From Leptolyngbyaceae cyanobacterium M65_K2018_010 (GTDB lineage: Bacteria > Cyanobacteriota > Cyanobacteriia > Phormidesmidales > Phormidesmidaceae): a DNA stretch of 7,195 bases. This document shows positions 6,115 through 7,195 of the stretch, piece after piece. The DNA lies in assembly GCA_015295885.1 (NCBI GenBank), contig DVEE01000046.1, forward strand, positions 1-7,195. Direction: 5' to 3'. The position numbers and the translations under genes were made by a program. Within the stretch, counting starts at the first letter, position 1. Each line of letters starts with the position of its first letter. The notes below the pieces were generated by a model. That model saw only the letters and a list, made by a program, of their open reading frames with translations, was not told the origin of the DNA and did no database searches.

Positions 6115-6942
6115 ATGAGAGCGGCTATTTTGGGCTGCGGCTACGTCGGCACCGCCGTGGCCCGCTACTGGCGCAGTCAGGGCTTCACCGTGACCGCCAC
6201 CACCACCCGCCCCGAGCGAGTCGGTGACCTGCAGACCGTTGCCGATCAGGTTCAGGTGGTACAGGGATCGGATGCTGCTGCGATCGCCGCCCTGATCCAG
6301 CCCCAAAATACCCTCCTGATCTGCGTGGGTGCCGGTCGTCAGGCCGACTACACAGCCACCTACCTCAACACCGCTAAAACCGTCGTCAGCGTTCTGGATC
6401 AGGCTCCGGCCCTCGACCAAATCCTGTTTACCAGCACCTACTCCATCTACGGCGACTACGGCGGTGCCTGGGTCAGTGAGACGGATGCCCTGCGACCGGC
6501 CACAGAAAATGCCCGCATCCTGGCGGCCACGGAAGCGGTTCTGTTGCAGGCCGCCAGCCCCCACCGGCGGGTCTGCATTTTTCGCCTGGGGGGCATCTAC
6601 GGCCCCGGTCGAGAGCTGGCCAAAATCTATCGACGGGCGGCGGGCACCACCCGGCCAGGGACGGGCCAGGAAGCCAGCAACTGGGTTCATCTAGACGATA
6701 TTGTGGGAGCGATCGCCTTTGCCCAGGCCCAGGGTCTCCAAGGGGTCTACAACCTGGTGCAAGACGAAATTCCCACCCTCCGTGAGCTGATCGGGCGGGT
6801 CTGCCAGGCTCACCACCTGGAGCCGGTCCGTTGGGATGCCAGCCAGCCCAGCGATCGCCCCTACAACGTGCGGGTCTCTAACCAAAAGTTGAAGGCCGCA
6901 GGATACCTATTTCGCCACGGTCACTTTGACCCATTACCCTAA
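6115..6942 (+). CDS. Atypical NAD(P)-binding SDR / epimerase-like protein (YeeZ type)
   Basis: A 275-residue Rossmann-fold protein. The dinucleotide-binding loop is GCGYVG (7-12) right at the N-terminus. Then come LLICVGAG (67-74), the ILFTSTYSIYGDYGG strand (103-117), RLGGIYGPGR (157-166) and NWVHLDDIVGAI (189-200), in the order seen in extended and atypical SDRs. The usual catalytic YxxxK does not appear after the STYSIYG strand; the equivalent helix reads NARILAATEAVLL. This matches the YeeZ-like atypical group, where the canonical active site is often missing, so reductase or epimerase activity is uncertain and the substrate unknown. The ATG is 2 bp after the txlA stop, with AGGTGG (6099-6104) inside the end of txlA as the likely ribosome site. 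That arrangement implies one mRNA and coupled translation. Confidence 0.9.
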   Translation: MRAAILGCGYVGTAVARYWRSQGFTVTATTTRPERVGDLQTVADQVQVVQGSDAAAIAALIQPQNTLLICVGAGRQADYTATYLNTAKTVVSVLDQAPALDQILFTSTYSIYGDYGGAWVSETDALRPATENARILAATEAVLLQAASPHRRVCIFRLGGIYGPGRELAKIYRRAAGTTRPGTGQEASNWVHLDDIVGAIAFAQAQGLQGVYNLVQDEIPTLRELIGRVCQAHHLEPVRWDASQPSDRPYNVRVSNQKLKAAGYLFRHGHFDPLP

Positions 6943-7013
6943 CCGGGCTTGACCTCTCCTGCGGGATAGCATGGATGGGCCACACCTTGAGCCAGACACC
7001 CACCGGGTTGCCC

Positions 7014-7073
7014 ATGAGTGAATATCAGTTATTACGCGATTACTTATTACGCGATTACTCAATCGCCACTTGA
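7014..7073 (+). other. Possible 19-codon small ORF containing a duplicated pentapeptide
   Basis: An ATG at 7014 opens a 19-residue frame ending in TGA at 7071-7073. It contains LLRDY twice in a row because the tandem DNA repeat is exactly five codons long. Four of its 19 codons are TTA, a codon that is uncommon in the neighbouring genes. No clear ribosome site precedes it. It could be a leader peptide, a remnant of a longer gene, or not translated at all. Confidence 0.12.
7029..7058. repeat. Perfect 15-bp tandem duplication
   Basis: TTATTACGCGATTAC occurs at 7029-7043 and again, without any mismatch or spacer, at 7044-7058. Only two copies are present. It lies in the AT-rich tail of the window and was probably created by replication slippage, though a paired binding site cannot be excluded. 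Confidence 0.9.
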
Positions 7074-7195
7074 AGATTCGGAAGCATCGGCTACTGTTCC
7101 TCGACGGTTCTTGTAGGTATTTGGAGATAAGTTCAGTCTTATAATAAGCCTGGCAAGGGTTTCAGCCCCTGCAGTGAGAATAAAATGTATCCTAA

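Larger units (their letters stand above)
6943..7195. other. Right-hand region without a convincing gene; AT-rich from about 7020
   Basis: No protein or RNA gene can be supported here. Up to about 7015 the composition resembles the rest of the window, and ATGGGC (6975-6980) with GCCCAT (7010-7015) form a wide inverted repeat. From about 7021 GC falls to roughly 41%, counted by hand over 175 bases. TATAAT at 7140-7145 matches a -10 box exactly, but no -35 lies at a good distance. The region could be an intergenic promoter area for a gene to the right or the edge of a mobile element. Confidence 0.5.

Noticed and set aside
6109..6690. A 193-codon minus-strand frame opposite the SDR gene
   Set aside because: It is long only because of high GC. 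The opposite strand encodes a clear Rossmann-fold protein, and the minus-strand product is Gly-rich with no recognisable fold.
6949..6972. TTGACC (6949-6954) and TAGCAT (6967-6972) as a promoter after the SDR gene
   Set aside because: The spacing is only 12 nt and the -10 matches 4 of 6 bases, which is too poor to support a promoter.
7029..7058. The tandem repeat as an iteron array, CRISPR or att site
   Set aside because: There are only two abutting copies with no spacer, no DnaA-box-like sequence and no integrase or tRNA gene nearby.
7059..7193. A 44-codon open frame on the minus strand running in from the right edge
   Set aside because: It has no visible start and is rich in codons unlike those of neighbouring genes. 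It has no recognisable motif and lies in the AT-rich tail, so it is most likely a chance open frame.

Overview
The window looks like a high-GC (roughly 60%) cyanobacterial chromosome. Two lines of evidence agree. The octamer GCGATCGC (HIP1), a hallmark of many cyanobacterial genomes, occurs nine times by eye, where random sequence of this composition would give about 0.2. Several proteins are also typical of the phylum: a TxlA/HCF164-like membrane thioredoxin, a NIL-domain ferredoxin, and a HAMP-PAS-PAS signalling protein. A filamentous, high-GC lineage is plausible, but I cannot place the genus.

Layout, left to right. (1) The 3' part of a membrane-anchored HAMP-PAS-PAS sensor (1-1127, +) runs in from the left edge and stops without a recognisable output domain. 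(2) A RidA-superfamily protein (1287-1787, +) lacks the deaminase arginine and carries a proline-rich tail. (3) A CNNM/CorC-type membrane protein with a CBS pair (1909-2964, -) is convergent with the RidA gene and divergent from the next. (4) A fused, two-cassette ABC ATPase of the oligopeptide/dipeptide type (3119-5023, +) follows a leader with a possible extended -10 and a two-tier hairpin. (5) A NIL plus 2x[4Fe-4S] ferredoxin (5026-5430, -) meets the ABC gene tail to tail, with only 2 bp between stop codons. (6, 7) A txlA-like thioredoxin (5543-6112, +) and an atypical NAD(P)-binding SDR (6115-6942, +) are separated by 2 bp and are probably co-transcribed and translationally coupled. (8) The last 253 bases hold no convincing gene. 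From about 7020 the sequence becomes AT-rich (about 41% GC) and carries a perfect 15-bp tandem duplication. It may be intergenic DNA or the edge of a mobile element.

The genes are mostly housekeeping or signalling functions and do not form one pathway. Only txlA and the SDR gene look like a true operon. TxlA-type proteins carry reducing power across the membrane for assembly of the photosynthetic apparatus. The NIL-ferredoxin suggests redox-dependent sulfur/methionine chemistry, with its usual partner enzyme located elsewhere. The ABC ATPase has no permease or binding protein beside it. I saw no CRISPR array, rRNA, tRNA, complete insertion sequence or defence system. The observations most worth a second look are the RidA-like protein without its catalytic arginine, the output-less PAS sensor, the two regulatory dyads, and the unexplained right-hand tail.
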